Shown here in pieces: positions 32,181 through 46,766 of a stretch of 64,000 nucleotides of DNA (its first letter is position 1; each line of letters begins with the position of its first letter). The notes beneath the pieces were generated by a model, which had not been told where the DNA came from, ran no database searches, and worked only from the letters and a program-made list of their open reading frames with translations. Source of the stretch: Arachis hypogaea (taxonomy: Eukaryota; Streptophyta; Magnoliopsida; Fabales; Fabaceae); contig NC_092051.1 of the NCBI RefSeq assembly GCF_003086295.3, positions 12,144,810-12,208,809 on the forward strand, read 5' to 3'. The position numbers and the translations under genes were made by a program.

Positions 32181-32274
32181 CATGCTGTCATTCAATTTGA
32201 ACATGCTTCTGTTTTTTAATTTCACTTCATGCTCTCATTCAATTTGAACATGCTTCTGTTTTTTAATTTCACAG
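32181..32274. repeat. 47 bp tandem duplication in the ERF 3' UTR
   Basis: Units 32181-32227 and 32228-32274 start CATGCTGTCATTC and CATGCTCTCATTC and are otherwise nearly identical. The duplication begins eight bases after the stop codon. Confidence 0.9.
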
Positions 32275-33586
32275 TCCCGTGATTATCTGCTTGATCATGT
32301 AAAAATTGTTGAGCTACCTTAGTTTTTTGCTTTTATCACTCAAGTGTCTGTAATTTTTTAGTTCTTAAATTTGTAATATTCGCTTAATGAAATTGCCTAT
32401 CTTACATTTCTATTACAATTTTCTTCTATTTTTTTAAAGCAAAAAAAAAATATCTTGTTCTACTAACAACACCTACTTGGTTGAGTAAATTTATGGGACT
32501 AGATTTACGTCCACAAATAAGTTGGTTTCGTTTATTGGCTGTTTCGGTGTTACCCCTCTGCTTTTAGTGGTAGTTTCCCAAGTTATCATTGCAAAAAAAA
32601 ACGAGTGCCGTTACCTTGCAAAAGAGAAATTACAATGCAATTCTACTTTGCCGCTTGTCAATAAACTTCAGTTGTACCCAAAAAAATGAAAAAAAAATAA
32701 AAGAATGAAGTTCAAAACAATATATAGCGTACAACACGTAATCCTTTTCGAGCTATGGCAATTTGCAAATTAATTAATAAAATGGGGTTATTCGGAGGGA
32801 TTTTCCGAATTGCTGAGCATACAACAATCCATCGCCATCAACTTTTGTTTCGAGTGATTAATAACCATTTTAAGTTGGTGGAGAAAAGGGGAGAGTAGTG
32901 CCTAACTGCGTATGCAATGTCAATTAGTACTTTTCTTTCAATAATAATAGTAAAATGTATATATACAATTTATGTTAAAAAGTAAATTTTTATAGATTTA
33001 GAAACTCATAATTTAGTTATATTGGTGGTGTAATTTTCAGTAAATAGCATTTAATAGCTTTTATCAACAATTACCTTAGAAAAAATGTCCTTAATTCCAA
33101 ATTATTATATAAACTTTAACTATCATCATTTGAAAAACTTAAAATAAAAAAAAATAATTGAATGATAATATTATAATAAATAATTACCCTCGTAGATGGT
33201 AGTTAGGCATTGATGAAAAGTAGAGAAGAAAGAAGGAATGCAAATCTAGCGACTTCGCCGGTTTTGGTATTAAACAGACGCGGTGCACGGTGTGCGCCCA
33301 CGGATTAGGCTTCAAAAAACGTTTGGCTGCATGCAACCTATGTAGTACAGTACTACAGTTAACTTGGAAGGAACGTGTTGACGTGGCATCATCATTCTTC
33401 TGTTAGACTATGTCTCAGTGACAGCGTGGACTGAACCAACTTGTTCAAAAGTCACGCGACCTTCACGCTTGTGTGTCCCCCCTCTCTCTTTTCAGGTTGA
33501 AGTATTTGTTTTGCTTTTTTCCTTTTCATTTTCATTTTGACAACAAAATTAAAACTAAATTTCCTTTCAATTAATTTAAATATTAA
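32275..33586. other. ERF 3' flank and AT-rich DNA
   Basis: Holds the end of the ERF transcript (possible poly(A) signal near 32385) and then intergenic DNA. A less AT-rich patch at 33230-33480 has no recognisable coding content. Confidence 0.5.
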
Positions 33587-34087
33587 GTGTGTGTTTGGAT
33601 TACAGTTTATAAACTGGAGTTTGAATAAAATTAATTTTGCAAACTTGATTTTGATGAAAAGTGAGTTTGTGTTAAAGTGATTTATGTTTGTTAATCTTTG
33701 TATCAAAATGAATTATAGTAAAATAAATGTTATTTGAATTCTACTACTCAAAATCACTTTTAAATAAAAAATTACTAAAATAGACACCAACTTAAATAAT
33801 TTTTGTATATTATCTTATCATTTTAATTTAGATAATTGAATAGATCTTATTAATTAATTCTATAATAAAATTAATATTTATACACTAAAATAAAAATAAT
33901 ATATAAAAATTGACAAAATATATTTTTAATTAAAACTAACAAAATATAAATTTTAGAGAGTACTAAGAATAATAAAAAAATTAAATATTTATCTTGGTAG
34001 TAATTGAAATAAATCAAAAAAGAATTTATGATATTTTTTATATAGTATATTTTTAGTACTCTTAGTACTCTTTTTTAGTATATTATA

Positions 34088-34124
<37 letters not shown>

Positions 34125-34558
34125 TACAATTAATTTTTTGTTTAATTTATTTTACCTAATAAAATCAATAAATTATATTATAAAAAGATAATAAAAATAA
34201 TACAAAAAATTACAATTATAAAAGTGTATAATATCAAATAAATAATTAATAAAAAATAAAAATAAAAATAATAAAAAAAGAGAGTTCATGTAAACAAAAA
34301 TAATAAGAATTCCATAAATAATATAATAACATGCATAAAGGATAAAGTTGGTAAAAGATAAATAAAGATGGAGTATTGATGGCTAGAAGCCCGTTTATAA
34401 AACACAGAAGCTTAAAATTGTAGCTTCTTGAAAACCATAGTTTTAAAAGCAAAATCACTTCTGCGTTCATGAATCAAAAATTTGCCAAACCAAAAATTGA
34501 AGCTTTCAAAAAGACTAAACGTATTTCTTCTCTTGTAACGCATTTGCCAAACACACCC
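33587..34558. mobile_element. Tourist-like (PIF/Harbinger-type) non-autonomous element, 972 bp
   Basis: Ends GTGTGTGTTTGG and CCAAACACACCC are inverted, and both are flanked by TAA (33584-33586 and 34559-34561), the 3 bp duplication used by PIF/Harbinger elements. The interior is AT-rich and non-coding and holds an (ATT)n microsatellite at about 34091-34124. The inverted ends are short, so the call is moderate. Confidence 0.5.
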
Positions 34559-34839
34559 TAATTTGTCCGCATAATTAATTCTAAAAATTCACAATCATAT
34601 ATACATCATGCATAATCATTCACCGCGAAATCAATGACTAACAGTTTAACATCTTTTGTATATTGAAAGTATGGCATACACACTCCTAAGAACTAAGCAA
34701 TTTTTTTGGATTTTTTTATACAAATAAATATATAAAAATAATTATTTTTCTAAATACGCACCAAATAAAATAATCACCAAAATATACAAAATTATTTTAT
34801 TATTGGAGTATGCAAAATGAAAATACACACCAATTCTTT

Positions 34840-35264
34840 TAGGAATGTTCATAGATCAGATCCAATCTGCATATCCGCGGTTTTTATCCGAATCTGATCC
34901 GAAAATTGCGGATATGGATCCGATCCACACACTAATCAGATTGGATTGTAGTATGTTGGTATCCACGTATTTGCAAAAATAAAACAATAAATAAGTAAAT
35001 ATTCTTTTTATGTTTAACTTTAACTAATAATTATCATATATGTTGTATTATTTAAAAAAGTATGTTTAATATTATTTTAAGAGTAAACATATTTAAAAAA
35101 TAAAAAAATAAATTTTATTGATATTTTTTAATAAAAATAAGTTTTTAAAAATATTTTTGTGTTTTGCAAATATATCTAATATCCAATCCGATCCGATCCG
35201 ATGATTTTATTGCGGATCAGATCAAAACTTTGGCCACATCCGATCCGATCCGCGTTCACCCCTA
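34840..35264. mobile_element. hAT-type MITE, 425 bp, GATCCG-rich ends
   Basis: It starts TAGGAATGTTCATAGATC and ends GATCCGCGTTCACCCCTA, imperfectly inverted. Flanks AATTCTTT (34832-34839) and AATTCTTC (35265-35272) form an 8 bp duplication with one mismatch, as for hAT elements. Repeated (GATCCG/CGGATC) words near both ends resemble subterminal transposase sites. No coding capacity. Confidence 0.8.
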
Positions 35265-35357
35265 AATTCTTCTGTGGCGTCTGTAAAATTAATAATGGAC
35301 AGTTGACACTCTAAGACATGCAACATGCAACGCACGCGAAATAGAGATGGAGTCGTT

Positions 35358-36094
35358 TAGGGGTGGCAATATGTACCCTATCCGCGGGTACCCAACCCGA
35401 TCCGCAGGGTTGCCAACCCGATCCGCAGCAGGTAGGGTAGGGTGCGAGTAGGGTTCTCGTGCGGGTAAGGTAGGGTGCGGGTTGAGTTTCAACCCTACCC
35501 GATCAACCCGCACTCTATATATGTATGTATGGTGGATACTACTATGAAGATGTTACAATTGTCTTTATGTGAAGATGTATCTTTTCGACCATTAGATGAT
35601 GAATTAAAGGGTTTGATTTTGATATGTTATAAAAGTATTATCTTTTTTCTAAAGTGTGGGTAAACAAATAAAGCACACTTTTAACACAATACTCTTCATA
35701 AGAAGATGTTTTTAACATCTTCATTTGAGTAGGTGCTTGTATATATTATATACTTATATAAAAATATGTTTTAAGTGGATGTTGAACCAAAAACCTCTCA
35801 CTAAATACAAAAGATCCTTAGCCACTAAAAGAAAATCATTAATTGATAATTTAATATTTTTTTTACATAAAAGTCAGTTCTATTTTGAATTATCATCAAG
35901 TTATATAATAATAGTGTATCTTTTCTAAAACCCGCGAGTAGGGTCGGGTACCCGCGGGTTAAGAGCGGGTAGGGTTAGGGTTGAGATATTCTTAACCCGC
36001 GGGTAGAGTATGGTTGAGTTTATATAAAAATCTCAACCCGCGGGTAAGGTTAGGGTTGGATTCAAACCCTACCCCCTACCCATTGCCACCCCTA
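35358..36094. mobile_element. hAT-type non-autonomous element, 737 bp, CCCGCGGGT-rich ends
   Basis: Inverted ends TAGGGGTGGCAAT and ATTGCCACCCCTA are flanked by perfect 8 bp duplications GAGTCGTT (35350-35357 and 36095-36102). Within about 200 bases of each end are many copies of ACCCGCGGGTA-like and AACCCTACCC-like words in both orientations. The AT-rich centre is non-coding. Superfamily is assigned from the TAGGGGTGGCAA terminus and the TSD length. Confidence 0.88.
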
Positions 36095-36193
36095 GAGTCG
36101 TTGGCTATTTTTCACTTGCGAAATGGACAATGGTGAATAATAATAATATTTAAATTAACAAAAATAATATTTAAATTATAATAAAATAAAATA

Positions 36194-36559
36194 GGATAAA
36201 ATATATTTTTTGTTTTTAAAAATTGTCAAAAGTTTTAAAAATATTCCTAAATTTTATTTTGTTTCAATTTTGTCTCAAAAGTTTTTGATTTGCATCAAAT
36301 ATACTCTCGATGGCTAAATTTTCAAAAAATTTAAGATCAATCTAACAATAATGCATGAAAATTATGCTTGATTTGCTTGTGTTGAGGGTTGTTCTTATGA
36401 AATTGTTGTTGAATTGGTCTTAAATTTTTTGAAAAATTATTCATCAGGGATATATTTAATGCAAATCGAAATTTTTGGGACAAAATTAAAACAAAATAAA
36501 ACTTAGGAGTATTTTTAAAATTTTTGTCAAACTTTAGGGACAAAAAATATACTTTACCC
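36194..36559. mobile_element. MULE-type MITE, 366 bp, long TIRs and perfect 9 bp TSD
   Basis: The right end, read inward, starts GGGTAAAGTATATTTTTTGT, and the left end starts GGATAAAATATATTTTTTGT; the arms pair imperfectly over about 155 bases each. AATAAAATA flanks both sides (36185-36193 and 36560-36568). This resembles a common legume repeat family with GTCCCTAAA words. No coding capacity. Confidence 0.85.
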
Positions 36560-36568
36560 AATAAAATA

Positions 36569-38047
36569 TCATTATAAAATATATTGACGTTTTCAATTAA
36601 ATGTGCAAAAATATGATATTTTTTTACCCGATTAAGATTTTTTTTTGACATTTGTTTCACTCATTTTTTATACTCCTTTATTTGTATCAAATTATTTATA
36701 CAAAATATAATGCAAAAAAAAAATCTTATCATATACCTATTATTTAAAAGAGAATTTTTATTGAGTGAAATTTCTACGTATTTTGAAGGAACATAATTCA
36801 CTGTAAATATTGATATTGTGTTCTCTTTCTTAGTAGTTTACCCATATTCCATTCTCTTCGAGAGCAGCAATTGTTTTTGTTCTCTTTTCACCTCCTCTTT
36901 AAATTGGTCTCTTCCTCTATTTTTTATTTTTTAATCTAAGTTTTTCTTCTTTCTCTTCAGATATGTTTTCTCTACAACCTCTCTCACTCCTTAATCCTCT
37001 TCTCTATCCTTCATTAGTACCATAAATTCCTTTATATTTATTTATGTTTTTTTTTCTCTTCCTTTCATTCTTATCAGTTTCGCAAATTTTAGTGTTTGAA
37101 AATTCAAATTTTGAATTGAAACTTAATATAAACTAAATATTCACTTTCATTATATTCCTGAAGATTTTTTTTTATAATTCTTTCTTCTCTCCAAGATCTG
37201 ATGGCCAATAACGATCCCTCCCCCTGGTCGATGAAGCGATCATGCATCGTGTGAACGTCTCAGTTGCACGAGCTCTTCCTCGAGGTGGTAGACACGATTG
37301 CGGCGATAGTACGGATTACGGTGATTGACGAGACAGCAGCGACTATGAATTTCATCTATATTTGAATTCATTGGTCGAGTCACACATCTTCCTTCCTTCC
37401 TTTTTAACAAAACCACATTCTTCAATTATCCATCTCTTTCTCTTTGGTACGTTGCTTTGAAGTTAATCTTTTCTTTTCTTTTATTGATGTGGTGGTGGTA
37501 GTGGGTATGGAGGAGGAAGCAGTGAAAGAGAGTAGATTAGTGGAAAGAATTGAGCGACAAATACAGAAAACACATGCAGTGAGACTAAAAAAGCAGAAAG
37601 CAAAGCAATGGTGGTCAATCGCAGATTGGTGAGATCTATTTACTTTCTATTATCATTTTTCTTCTTTGATTTGAGATTTTAAGTAATGCAGCATAAATTA
37701 TAAATTTTTTCTTTAGTTTTTGATGTTCTTACTTTTGTAATTTCATAATTTCAGAATAATTTTAGAAACTAAGGTAAAAGAAGTTAAGAAGATCTTGCTA
37801 CAGCTACTGGATAGGTTTGTATCCATTTTATTATATTTTTATTAGTTTTTTATTCAATTGCTTAAATTTATTATTTGCTTCTGCTTATTATTATCTCATC
37901 TCTTTGAGTTATCACTATATTTGATTGATGGCTATAATATATATACTTTTTTAATATGAATTTCAACCTTCAAATTACATTTTAGATAGATTCATATTAG
38001 GAGCCATATTTCATGATGCCCATTGTAACTAATGTATACCCATTGTA
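36569..38047. other. Intergenic DNA with an unrecognised coding-like patch
   Basis: Mostly AT-rich. At 37507-37632 a frame reads MEEEAVKESRLVERIERQIQ and continues Lys/Gln-rich to WWSIADW, ending just before a GTGAGATC that could be a splice donor; a possible further exon lies at 37755-37815. I cannot assign a family and cannot tell a small gene or captured fragment from chance. Confidence 0.25.
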
Positions 38048-38052
38048 AATAA

Positions 38053-41000
38053 TGTAAAACCTCGTAAATTAATAAATAATTAATTAATAAATTAATTATG
38101 AGAGAAAGGGATTAGAAAATTAAATTTTATAATTTGAAGAAGTAAAAATAATTAAAATACGAATTAAAATACTAATTTCAAAAATTTTGGCTTAAAGTTA
38201 GACTAACAAGCCAAACTAGTTGAACTGGGCCCATATTAGGCCCAAGGCCCAACCCATATAAACCAAGCTCAATCACTTTTTCCTTCCCCATGATGAAGAC
38301 AACCCTGAAAAGAAGGGGAGAAGCATTAAACCCTAAACTCTTTTCATCTTCAACTTTCAATTTCTCCTAACTTTCAATCTGGAGCTCTAATTGCTGTATC
38401 GTTTGCGGCCATGCGACTGTCTCGCCGAACTCTTCAAATCCATCCGAACAAAGTGATAAGAAACTCGAAATTTCTCATCCAGTCTTGAACTCTCTTCGTT
38501 TTTGCATTTTGGTTTTGGGATATTGAGGAATTTTGTGATTTTGATGGTTTATGGGTACTCTAGTGCGAGCTATAGCTGGGTTTCATCCAATTGCTCAATG
38601 GATAAAGGTGAGAAACTCTTATCTCCTTTGAATTCTTCAATTTTATGAAAGGTATTGAAATTGGTAGTTGTATATGAAATTGTATAAAATTAGGTTGAAT
38701 ACATGTGAATTGAAGTTAAATTGGTGAAGTGGAGTGCTTGAATTGAAATTCTGGTTGCTAAAAATTTGTTGGGTTGGCTTGAAAGCTTGTGAAGAGGAAG
38801 GTTTTTAGGTGTTTTGAGCTTGGGAAGAAATCGGTCAAGGTATGATTTCGATTTTTTGTAGTTAATATATAATGTTACGTGAAATTTAGGCTAACGGCCC
38901 TTAAGATAGGTTTGAATTGTATGCATTGATTGATTGAATGTGTGTGATGAATTGTATGAGTGTGTGATGATGGCATTGAAATTAGTAGTTAAAATATGAA
39001 TTCTGATTGGATTTTGAATGGTGAATTGAATTGGGGGTTTGAATAAAGATTTGATTTAGTATATGGATAAAATGTGATTGATGATAATTTTTTTGATGTG
39101 GGGGAATGTATGTTAATTATTGGTGTTGATAATGATTGATGATAATAGTGGAAATTGGTGAATTTGTGAGTGAAAATTGTTGAATGAATTGAAGGATTTA
39201 GTTGTTGGATTGGTTGTAAAGTGAATAAAGAGTATGTGATAGTGTGTAGAAGTTTTGGTATTGAATTAGGTGGGATTGGAAGTGTTTTGGATTGAAAATT
39301 TTGGATAACTAGAGGATTTGAATTTTTGGTAAAAACTAATTTTTGACCAACTTTTGCAGGTCATAACTTGGCTTCCGGATTCCCAAATATTATGAAACTT
39401 GTCTTGAATAAAAATTGGGTCTGTGAAGTTTATAACGTTCGAAAAACGGACCAAAAGATTTTAACAAAAAAGTTATGTGTGTTTGAAGTTTGGTGTGAAA
39501 AACTAATTTTCTGAACTTAACAGCTTTTTGGAAAAATTCACATTCATGGGTACGCGAGAATAACAATTTTTGAAATCTCGCACATGTGGCAGGTGTCTTG
39601 CGTATGCGAGCCAACACCTCTGCGCAAAATTTTCGCGTACGCGAGAGTTGTTCACGTACACGACCTTTGTAACTTTTGAGCTCATGCGTACGCAGGTGGC
39701 ATGTGTACGCATGACCATCCTGTTTTGCAAAAGTTATATTTTTTAGTATTTAACCATTCTTCTAATTTTTCAAACCTTTGTAACCTCTATTTAAGGCTCG
39801 ATCGCTAGTTTTTCGGCTTCGGAATAATAGTGAACACATTTAGAGAAGTTAAATTGATATTGAGAAAGAATGTGGAGTGAAGAATTGAGTTAATGATGAA
39901 CCAATATTGTTGGATGAGAGGTGTGATGAGGATGAGTGTGATAATGAGGGATGATGATGATTGAAAAATTGAGAATGACGAGGTTGGCTTTGAGAATGAT
40001 GGATGATGAGGATTGATCTTAACTGTGATTTTGAATGAATTGAATCTGATTGAGATATACCATCAGGTAAGATGCAATGACGTTGTCCACATGTTTTGGA
40101 TAAAAGTTTGAAACACCGAGTAAGATGCGGTGGCATAGTCTACTTGTTCCGGATAAAGGTTTGAGACACTAGGTAAGATGCAAGGGTTGAGTTTCGTCAC
40201 ATTTGCTCCGAGTCGAGAATTGTAACAACGCCTGGGTAAGAGGCAAGGGTTGAGGTTGTCCCCCTTGTTCTGGGTTACGCGGATAAGATGCAAGGGTTGC
40301 AGTTTTGTCCCACTTGCTCCGTGTTATGGTGTTCCTGTCCAGGGTTTGCTACCGGACATGTCGGATTTAGTTGTATAACCGACAGATGAGCTCATCGACC
40401 ATAAGGTAGACATGCATCATATGCACTTGTATGTTTTGTTTGAGTGTGCATTTGTTTTGGCTTGCTTATTTGCTTAACTGTAATTAACTGCTACTTGATC
40501 TAACTACTGTATCTATTTTCATATTTGTGTTTTCATTGTCTATCATGCTTGTATTTGTTTCTGAGAAATTCCTTAGGTAGGTGGAGGAGACGCTGAGGGT
40601 AGTTCCACTTGGTGATTTGGAGGTCTGCAGATAAAGAAAAACGAATAGTTAGATTAGAAATTCTTAGATATAGTCACCCTATTTCTGTCTTAGTGAGAAT
40701 TCTAGGATTTGATTTGAACTATTGGGGATTTTGGAATGCCTCTGACTTCCCAGGACATTATTTATTATCTATATGAGCATCTTTACCATATTGAGTACCC
40801 TCGGTTCTCATTCCATATATATTCTGTTGTTTTTGAAATGCAGGACGTGTGACACCTCGTTGAGCATGCTGGAGACTCACTTGAAGCGAAGATCTATGTT
40901 TTGAAAACTTTTTATTGTGTATCTAGTGTGTATATATGTAAATATGTTCTCCATTCTGCATATATTTGTATTTTGTCTCTCCTAGAGGTTGACTTGAAAA

Positions 41001-41316
41001 AACAGGATTTATATTTTTTCTTTTGGTAGACTTTTAGATTGTATATATGTATATATACTCTAGCCGGCCTTTACTTTGCAGGTTATATATATATATACAT
41101 TATACTTTCTGTACATTTATCTATTTCTTTTATGCTTAACCGTTCGAGTGTGTTGCAATTTTTGAGTTTTGTTTTGTTCAAGTTTTCTTCCAAACTCCTA
41201 GTTAAGCTTCCTTTCACATATATTTATGTACATATTTTTACTTTTAGAAGTTGTAATACATCACCACCTCCGATTTACGAACTTAAACGTAAAACTATGT
41301 GTGATAGGGTATTACA
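38053..41316. mobile_element. Long solo LTR (probably Ty3/gypsy), 3.26 kb
   Basis: The segment starts TGTAAAACCTCG and ends ATAGGGTATTACA, so it is bounded by TG...CA. Five flanking bases, AATAA (38048-38052) and ACTAA (41317-41321), match at four of five. It contains no gag, protease, RT or integrase, hence solo LTR. Orientation is unresolved: the reverse complement begins TGTAATACCCTATCACACA, a common start of legume gypsy LTRs. It includes GCGTACGCGA-rich DNA (39540-39720) and a minisatellite-like block at about 40060-40330. Confidence 0.65.
40060..40335. repeat. Imperfect tandem repeats inside the solo LTR
   Basis: About five diverged units, 50-65 bases each, of the pattern GGTAAGATGCAAGGGTTG followed by TTGTCCCACTTGCTCCG. 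Confidence 0.65.
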
Positions 41317-41321
41317 ACTAA

Positions 41322-44300
41322 CCACTGACTTTCCTAACTTGATTCAATTACACCATTTAAGTGATATTATTATGTGAAAAATGATTGTTCTTATGATGCG
41401 AGAGCTTATGCTTTTGACCAGCCATCTATTGAAAGAAAGTTTATCCATAATGAGAAGATTGTGACATTTTATTCTTCAATTCTTATTTTCTTCTTTTGAG
41501 CTTTTTTATTGTAAGGTTTAATCAAGTTTTTCACACTTAAAAATATGGGTTGGTGTGTATTTATGTTGATATTTTATGTTTCTTTTTTATAGAATTATAT
41601 TTTTTTCACTATAATTATTTAATACCAAATATATTACATCCTATCCTAAATATGCATTAAAAATTTTCTTAATTTGAGTTTTTTATTATCTCATCATACA
41701 CACTCCCTCAATAATTATCTCTTCTTAGCAATTTGTTTATCCTTACTCTCATTGAAAACTTTTTATATGTACAGATAAAAAAGTTATGCCAAAGTTAAGG
41801 GGAATAACAAAACCACTCCTCTAAATTTCATTAACTAAAAAGAAATCAGATTTATCCAATCTATAGCTTTATTCTTTTTATAAACCATATAGGTTGTATA
41901 GACAAGATTATATTAATATCAGCTCATGTATATATCAAATAATGATTTAAGAGTGCAAAAATTGAGTTACAAATATACCATTGAAGTTAAATTTACAGGC
42001 AAAAAGAGTTGTAATTTAGATTTTTTTTAAATATTTATTTATTTTTAACTAGTTCTATTTTTTTCTTAGAATTTATTATTCTAAATGCCACTTTTTTTTA
42101 ATCTTTATATTTATTCCAAGAATTAAAAAAAAAACTCTTTTTTAAGAGTACAAAGAAAGTACTCTATTATAAAACTAAAAAAATGGATGTGGTGGACGTT
42201 GTCAGGGTTGGAGGTGATACTGTTATCGAGGACGTGGAAGTGGATGCTTTTGGTGGGTAAAGTGCGAAAGAGATGATGTACCAATCACAGAGATTTAGGA
42301 AATATGTGGTTCATAACATGTTGAGGTAGGTGCGACAGTTACACCATGACTTGATCTTAGAGTTGAAGAGGAGAAAGAAAAAGATGGAAAAGAAGACTGT
42401 GAAGGTGAAGAAGGAGAGTATGAATGTTAGGATTATACGCGATACGATGAAAATTAGGGAAAAACAGTATCGTTTTCGAACAAAGGGGTCACGGATCAGT
42501 TTATCCACTGTTAAAATTGTCAAGGATCATTTTATTCCCTGTTAGAGTTGTCAGAAACCATTTTGTCTTCCGTTAGAATTAACGAAGCCAAAGACCTAAG
42601 TGATTGATGGAATTATTATTAGAGACCAATCGATAATTAATTTTAGTTAAAGATTAAAGTATTTAGTTCGAAATTCTTTGAGAATCAAAAATAGATAAAT
42701 ACTCTTTTAAAATTTAAATCTAAAACTTTTAATTAAATTATAAAATATTTACCATCTCAACTAATATATTCTTTGTTATTTTGATATGCTTTTTAAATAA
42801 AATAGTGAATCAATACAAAAACAAAGGTGTCAATTAATTCACTAGTTACGATAAAATAAATTTAATTATTTACGTAAAAATATTTTTATATTGATCATGC
42901 TTAAAAAAAAAAACATTTATATTTTCATATTGCCCATGAGGCCGAAGCCTTTGGATGCCCACAAAGCCCCGAAGAAAGTCCAAGAATATTGTTTCTTAAT
43001 TTACCTTTTTTTTTTAGGTCATAGACTCATAGTTGAGTGGGGTTAATACTCAATTTAATTTTTAAAATTTAAAATTAAATTTAAAATCATAATTAACTTA
43101 GATCGGTTTCAAAATTTATAATAATAATTTATATTAATTTTTAAACTAATTTTTGTAAATAATGTGTTAATTTTATAAGTTAATTTATTAAAATTTAAAT
43201 TTTTTACTTAAATTTTATGTGATTAAAATTTACTAAATTTCTTAAAAATTTAATTAGGTCTTCAATATCTTCATAAATACGACAAATAACAAATTTGAGT
43301 TGAAAATTTTATGATTCTAGAAATAATAATGAAGTTTCTAAAACTTTAATAAATTTTGATCACATAAAATTAATAAATATCTGAGTTACGATTATAATTT
43401 TTGAAATTTAATTTGAATTCATTGAAATTTTAAAGTTTAAATTAAACTTTTATATTTTTTTTTGTTTTCTAGAATATTTTCTAGTTTAATAGGTCAATAA
43501 AGCACAAAATCCGATTCAAACTTTCCACGCTTATTTAAATAGACGAGTAAATTAATCACTAAATCAACACAGTTTATTTTGTTATAATTAAAAAGATAAT
43601 TTTGTACCACTAATCTTTGGCCATTTTGTAAATAAAAAAATTCCTAAACTCTTTACAATCAACTATACTAACCTGTTTAGGAAGTAGTAGAAGCTACTTT
43701 TTTTTATTTTTAAATTATAAAAAGTCACAGTACGTGTGTTTGGCACTATTTTAAAAAGAACTTATAATTTTTTGAAAAGTTAATTCATAACTTTTTAAAT
43801 AAGTAAAAATATATGACTTCTTCTCCTGAATAAGTCGTTCTATCATTTTCGTAAAAAAAAATACCTCAAAACAAGAAGAATTTACTTTCATTCTTGACTC
43901 TGTAAAAAAATACTGAAAATATTGGCCTCTACCACCATTTTCATCCAGGTTCCATCTGTTAGAAACATTGGCCTTTCACCATCATTTTCACGTAATGATT
44001 TATTTGTTGAAAATATTAACTCTCCACCACTATTTTAAAACGATGTTCCATCTGAACCACCTATTGCATATATTCCTTCCAGTTTTTTTTATCAGTTTTT
44101 CACTCTATTTTTATTATTAAATTTATATTTAACATTGTGTGTAGTATAAAATTTTTGTCTTGATTTTATTTTTATATAACTACTATTATTTTTATAGTTA
44201 GTTATAACAAGTTCTTGACCCAAATAAAAAAATAAAAAAATAGAAGTAAAAAAAATAACAAAATATACATTGACACACATTTTACATTTATTTTTTATTT

Positions 44301-45045
44301 TTATCTACCATGCACAATAAAACAGCAAAGACTAACTACACAATAATTTCTTTGGCATTGTCATCAAGATTTTTGTGAATTAAAATTTTATTACTATTTA
44401 CCACATACAAGAATACTGTTATGGGTGAAGATGAAGTAGAAAAACCAGTTTCTACCTAAAAAATAGAACTAATAAGAGAGCAAATAAAGAATTAATTGTC
44501 TAAACAATTGTAATCTTAGTGATTAAGTTATAGAAAATCAACATTCAATATTGAAAAGTATTTGTTATCATCGTTGTTTTAATATCTATTTTTATAAAAA
44601 AAATTGTATTTTTTGAGTTATTTATCTAAACGCTACAACTTTAAAATAAGTACTTCTATGACTAAAAATTCAAACACAAAATAATTTATTTATAATCTGC
44701 TATTAATAAAAATTCTTATACTTTAAACTCTTTTTCTAAAATAATTTATAAATTATTTATCCAAACTAGATAACCTCAACCACACCAACAACTTCCATCA
44801 TCGAAGAAGAATAGACGAAGATGAAGTGAGAGGGTAAAAACATCTAAACGAGGTGTATATTTGTACTTAAAAGATGCCAAACCAAAATAAAAAATCAAGA
44901 TATTGACGTTGAGTCACGCGAATCTCAAGAACTACTATTTTACTGTCCAATTTTGCGGTACCACCACTCCACCAGTGAAATAGCTCAACATATTTTGGTG
45001 ACGATTTTTAGGGAAAGATTTTTTGTTTGTGAGCAGACGGGCTAA
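41322..45045. other. AT-rich intergenic DNA with fragments of inverted-repeat elements
   Basis: No confident gene in 3.7 kb. At 42180-42600 a less AT-rich patch has an open 71-codon frame of Lys/Arg-rich composition (42330-42545) that I cannot assign. Imperfect inverted repeats share TTTATGTGATTAAAATTTA at about 43214-43232 and its near-complement at about 43360-43380. Segment 43735-44775 starts GTGTGTTTGGCAC and ends near TCCAAACTAG and may be a decayed Tourist-like element. Confidence 0.35.
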
Positions 45046-45280
45046 GGCCCAAAATAGGAAAATAAGTATTTTTATATATTTATTTGTATAAAACTCCAAA
45101 ATAGAAACTATAGGTCGGCCCAAATGTAGGAATTCTAAAATGTTTCGTGGGCCACACGGCACCGTAAGGCCCAAAAGACTGCTATCCAATCCAATTTATA
45201 AAAGAAGGGAACTAGGGTTTTCCATTCGTCTCTTCCACAAAACTCGTATCGGCAGCAGCAACCAGAGAGAGTGGAGCAAA
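45046..45280 (+). promoter_or_regulatory. Ribosomal-protein-type promoter of RPL19
   Basis: Four site II-type motifs (TGGGCC or its complement GGCCCA) lie at 45046-45051, 45117-45122, 45148-45153 and 45168-45173. A TATA-like TTTATAAAAG is at 45195-45204, and a telo-box-like AGGGTTTT at 45214-45221 in the leader. This combination is known from plant ribosomal protein and other growth-related promoters, where TCP and telo-box factors act. Confidence 0.7.

Positions 45281-46766
<1,486 letters not shown>

Noticed and set aside
37507..37815. Small two-exon gene
   Set aside because: One Lys/Gln-rich patch and a guessed second exon are too little evidence; kept only as a note on the region.
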